DNA of 64,000 nucleotides from Phycisphaerales bacterium UBA1910 (GTDB lineage Bacteria; Planctomycetota; Phycisphaerae; Phycisphaerales; UBA1924): the NCBI GenBank assembly GCA_002337545.1, contig DDGE01000036.1, forward strand, positions 66,195-130,194, written 5' to 3'. The position numbers and the translations under genes are program-made. Shown here in pieces: positions 62,188 through 64,000 of this stretch. Position 1 is the first letter of the stretch; the number at the start of each line of letters is the position of its first letter. Below the pieces are notes generated by a model. The model was not told where the DNA came from, did not search any database, and worked only from the letters and a program-made list of their open reading frames with translations.

Positions 62188-62847
62188 ATGACTGTCTTAC
62201 TGCGAGTTGATGCGAGCGCACGCCTGGATCGATCGATCACGCGTCAGTTGACCGAGCGATTCGTCGATGGGTGGCGATCGAGCGAGCCGGGTGTTCAGGT
62301 CCTGCCCCGGGATATTGGGCGCAACCCGCCATCGATCGTGACGGAAGCATGGATCAGCGCGGGGTTCCTTCCGCCCGAACAGCGGACCCAGGAGATGAAG
62401 GATGCGCTCGCGGAGTCCATGGCCCTCATCGACGAGGTGCGCCAAGCGGATGTGATCGTGATCGGGTCACCGCTCTACAACTACGGTCTTCCCGGGGCGC
62501 TCAAGGCCTGGGTCGATCAGATCATCCGGATCGGCGAAACCTTCTCGTTTGATCTTGAGCGCGGGGATTTCCCGATCCAGAGCACGCTCAGCGGCAAAAC
62601 GCTCGTTGTGCTGTCGTCCAGGGGCGAGTTCGGTTTCGAGCCGGGCGGCATCCGCGACGGGTGGAACCACATGAGCCCACACCTGCGGACGATTGCAACG
62701 CGTTTGCTGGGTATCACCGAAGGGGATATCTACGAGATTGCCTCGGAGTATCAGGAGTTCAACGATGAGCGGCACCAACGATCGCGAGAGCAGGCTCTGC
62801 GTGACGCGGTGGAGCTCGGATCCCGCCTCGCGACACTCGCGGAGTAA
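62188..62847 (+). CDS. FMN-dependent NADH-azoreductase-like flavin reductase
   Basis: 219 residues from ATG 62188, AAGGAG upstream. A flavodoxin-like fold: VLLRVDASARLDRSITRQL near the start binds FMN phosphate, GSPLYNYGLPGALKAWVDQII is the family's core motif, and VVLSSRGEFGF follows. Such enzymes reduce quinones and azo compounds with NAD(P)H, which suits a cluster under a TetR repressor. It may be transcribed from its own promoter since ~130 bp separate it from the previous gene. Confidence 0.88.
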   Translation: MTVLLRVDASARLDRSITRQLTERFVDGWRSSEPGVQVLPRDIGRNPPSIVTEAWISAGFLPPEQRTQEMKDALAESMALIDEVRQADVIVIGSPLYNYGLPGALKAWVDQIIRIGETFSFDLERGDFPIQSTLSGKTLVVLSSRGEFGFEPGGIRDGWNHMSPHLRTIATRLLGITEGDIYEIASEYQEFNDERHQRSREQALRDAVELGSRLATLAE

Positions 62848-62908
62848 ACACGAATCTTCATGTGTTGGGTGCTGACTTCTCTCTCTTCTCAGTGCCCCCT
62901 CTTGTCGT

Positions 62909-62942
62909 CGCCCGGGTCGAGCCTTGTGCTCGCCCGGGCGGC
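62909..62942. terminator. Terminator between convergent genes
   Basis: CGCCCGGGTCGAGC and GCTCGCCCGGGCG pair around a 6-nt loop with one bulge, and GCTTTATTT follows. It lies between the converging reductase and DUF3891 genes. Confidence 0.65.
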
Positions 62943-62957
62943 GCTTTATTTCAAAGG

Positions 62958-63872
62958 TCAGCTCAACGGCACGAACCGGAACTCGATCGATTGCAACGGC
63001 GACGCAAGAAACCGGGACATGGGTTGATCAGAGCAAGACGGCGTATCCGGGACAATCCGCGCTGGCATCGAGACGACGAGCCCCTCGGTATCGAATGGGT
63101 ACGGGTCGAGACCGATCGTGCGATCGTCGAGTCGTTTCCAGGTCAGCGTGATCCGGTCATGCCACCCCCCGCGGGGGACATGGGGCAACTCGTGCGTGTC
63201 TGTGTCGTTGAGCGCGAGGTAGAGCGACATCGAGTCGAAGAGTTGGAGCAGCCGAGCGTGATTGTCGAGGTACTCGGGCTCGAGCACCCGCGCCATGGTC
63301 GGGTCCTTCGCGATCCGCCCGATGAGCTTGGCCTGAACATTCGAGAGTTCTGCGAGGAATGCGCGTGCCTTCGGCTCGTCGCTGACCAGTCCTTTCGCAA
63401 CCTCGGGTGAGCCGAACACGAAGTGACGACGCAGATCGGTGTCTTCTGTGTGCAAGTCCTCGAACACGACCGCGTACAACCAGTACGCGTGCATGCTCGT
63501 GAGCAGCGCGGCGTACGGGTGGTGCGCCTCGAGCCGATCGATCCCGATAAACCAGCGCTCAAAGCCACCGGCGTGCCATGCGCCGAACTCGTTCTCTTCC
63601 GTCAGCGGCGCGGCCTCGCCGACCCCGACGGGCAGCCCATCATTCGCGGAGAACCGGGGCATCGCTTCGGTTTCCCACCACCCGTTGTCGTGCTCCGCGA
63701 TCCCCAGCACGATTTCGTCGCGCCATTTCGCGGGGTGCGTCGCGTTCTTCTCGAACCCGGGGCGGACGAACCCGTTGGGGCCGCCCCAATGGGCGGCGAG
63801 GAAGCCGCTGACCTGGGCGTGGTGGGGCTGTTGGATCATCCATGTCTCGTTGTTGACGCGTGCTTTGAGCAT
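62958..63872 (-). CDS. DUF3891 family protein
   Basis: 304 residues from ATG 63872 (MLKARVNNETWMIQQPHHAQVSG) with AAAGGAG upstream. The His- and Trp-rich pattern (VLGIAEHDNGWWETEAMPR, LTSMHAYWLYAVVFEDLH) matches DUF3891, a helical family whose conserved histidines (QPHHAQ, EHDNGW, SMHAYW) suggest a metal site, HD-domain-like. Function not established. It follows the oxidoreductase gene at the window edge by 38 bp and may share its transcript. Confidence 0.8.
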   Translation of the reverse strand: MLKARVNNETWMIQQPHHAQVSGFLAAHWGGPNGFVRPGFEKNATHPAKWRDEIVLGIAEHDNGWWETEAMPRFSANDGLPVGVGEAAPLTEENEFGAWHAGGFERWFIGIDRLEAHHPYAALLTSMHAYWLYAVVFEDLHTEDTDLRRHFVFGSPEVAKGLVSDEPKARAFLAELSNVQAKLIGRIAKDPTMARVLEPEYLDNHARLLQLFDSMSLYLALNDTDTHELPHVPRGGWHDRITLTWKRLDDRTIGLDPYPFDTEGLVVSMPARIVPDTPSCSDQPMSRFLASPLQSIEFRFVPLS

Positions 63873-63910
63873 GTCGTGCTCCTTTCGTGTGTGTGCGGTT
63901 GTTGAGTGGG

Positions 63911-64000
63911 TCAATACGCAGCCGTAAAATGCCGGCCCGTGTGCTTGGGTGCTTCGATCTCGTCAAACATCGCGACGGCGTAGTCCTCCATCGAGATCTG
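63911..64000 (-). CDS. NAD(P)-binding oxidoreductase, C-terminal end only
   Basis: The last 29 residues of a gene entering from the right edge: QISMEDYAVAMFDEIEAPKH, ending RHFTAAY. The pattern (I-S-x-E-D-Y-A-x-A-M-x-D-E-x-E) is typical of the tail of NmrA/YwnB-type NAD(P)H-binding reductases. Confidence 0.65.
   Translation of the reverse strand, partial: QISMEDYAVAMFDEIEAPKHTGRHFTAAY

Overview
The window looks like a chromosome segment from a planctomycete, probably a marine Phycisphaerae-type lineage. The main pointer is the first gene, which ends in the paired FFDVSAFL repeats and terminal GCP of the GC-type dockerin found on many exported proteins of that group. Large exported Rhs proteins and a compact type II secretion operon fit the same picture. 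The assignment is an inference from protein style; no rRNA is present.

Layout. (1) 1-13.3 kb: the 3' end of a dockerin-anchored exported protein, a gene-poor kilobase with two hairpin terminators, then a ~9.5 kb Rhs/YD-repeat gene with a variable C-terminal tip. A candidate immunity gene follows, then a broken second copy of the Rhs core, the usual scar of tip displacement. (2) 13.4-23.0 kb: one tightly overlapping type II secretion operon in the order gspD-E-F-G-H-I-J-K-C-L-M plus a TPR lipoprotein. (3) 23.3-58.0 kb: a ~34.7 kb integrated island in the 3' end of a tRNA-Ser(GGA) gene. Its far boundary is a short copy of the tRNA 3' end at 23285-23302. (4) 58.2-64.0 kb: chromosomal backbone with a TetR regulator and a divergent set of small redox or detoxification genes (AhpD-like proteins, NTF2-like, isochorismatase-YHS fusion, flavin reductase), then DUF3891 and the end of an NAD(P)-binding oxidoreductase gene.

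The island carries, left to right: a two-gene operon of unknown function; an ArdC-like anti-restriction protein; a MobF relaxase; a Fic protein under two tandem palindromes; and a six-gene type I restriction cluster (hsdM, hsdS, a PD-(D/E)XK/DUF5655 protein, a methylase-like/AlbA_2 fusion, hsdR). Then comes a DUF2130 gene followed by an AAA ATPase that resembles the anticodon nuclease RloC/PrrC, an hsdR remnant, an AT-rich lone exported-protein gene, two tyrosine recombinase modules, a coupling-protein ATPase with a membrane protein, and an odd ROK-like protein next to the tRNA. It has a relaxase and a coupling ATPase but no mating-pore genes, so it reads as an integrated mobilizable element loaded with defence genes.

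The least explained structure is a set of three colinear repeats at 41.4, 45.9 and 48.8 kb. They share a hairpin with a fixed 11-nt loop and a stem that changes in sequence but keeps pairing. Two of them end in an identical 46-bp 3' half of a tRNA-Met gene. They cut the island into cassette-like blocks that end at a tyrosine recombinase gene. This could be a serial accretion system that works on folded sites or tRNA-derived sites.
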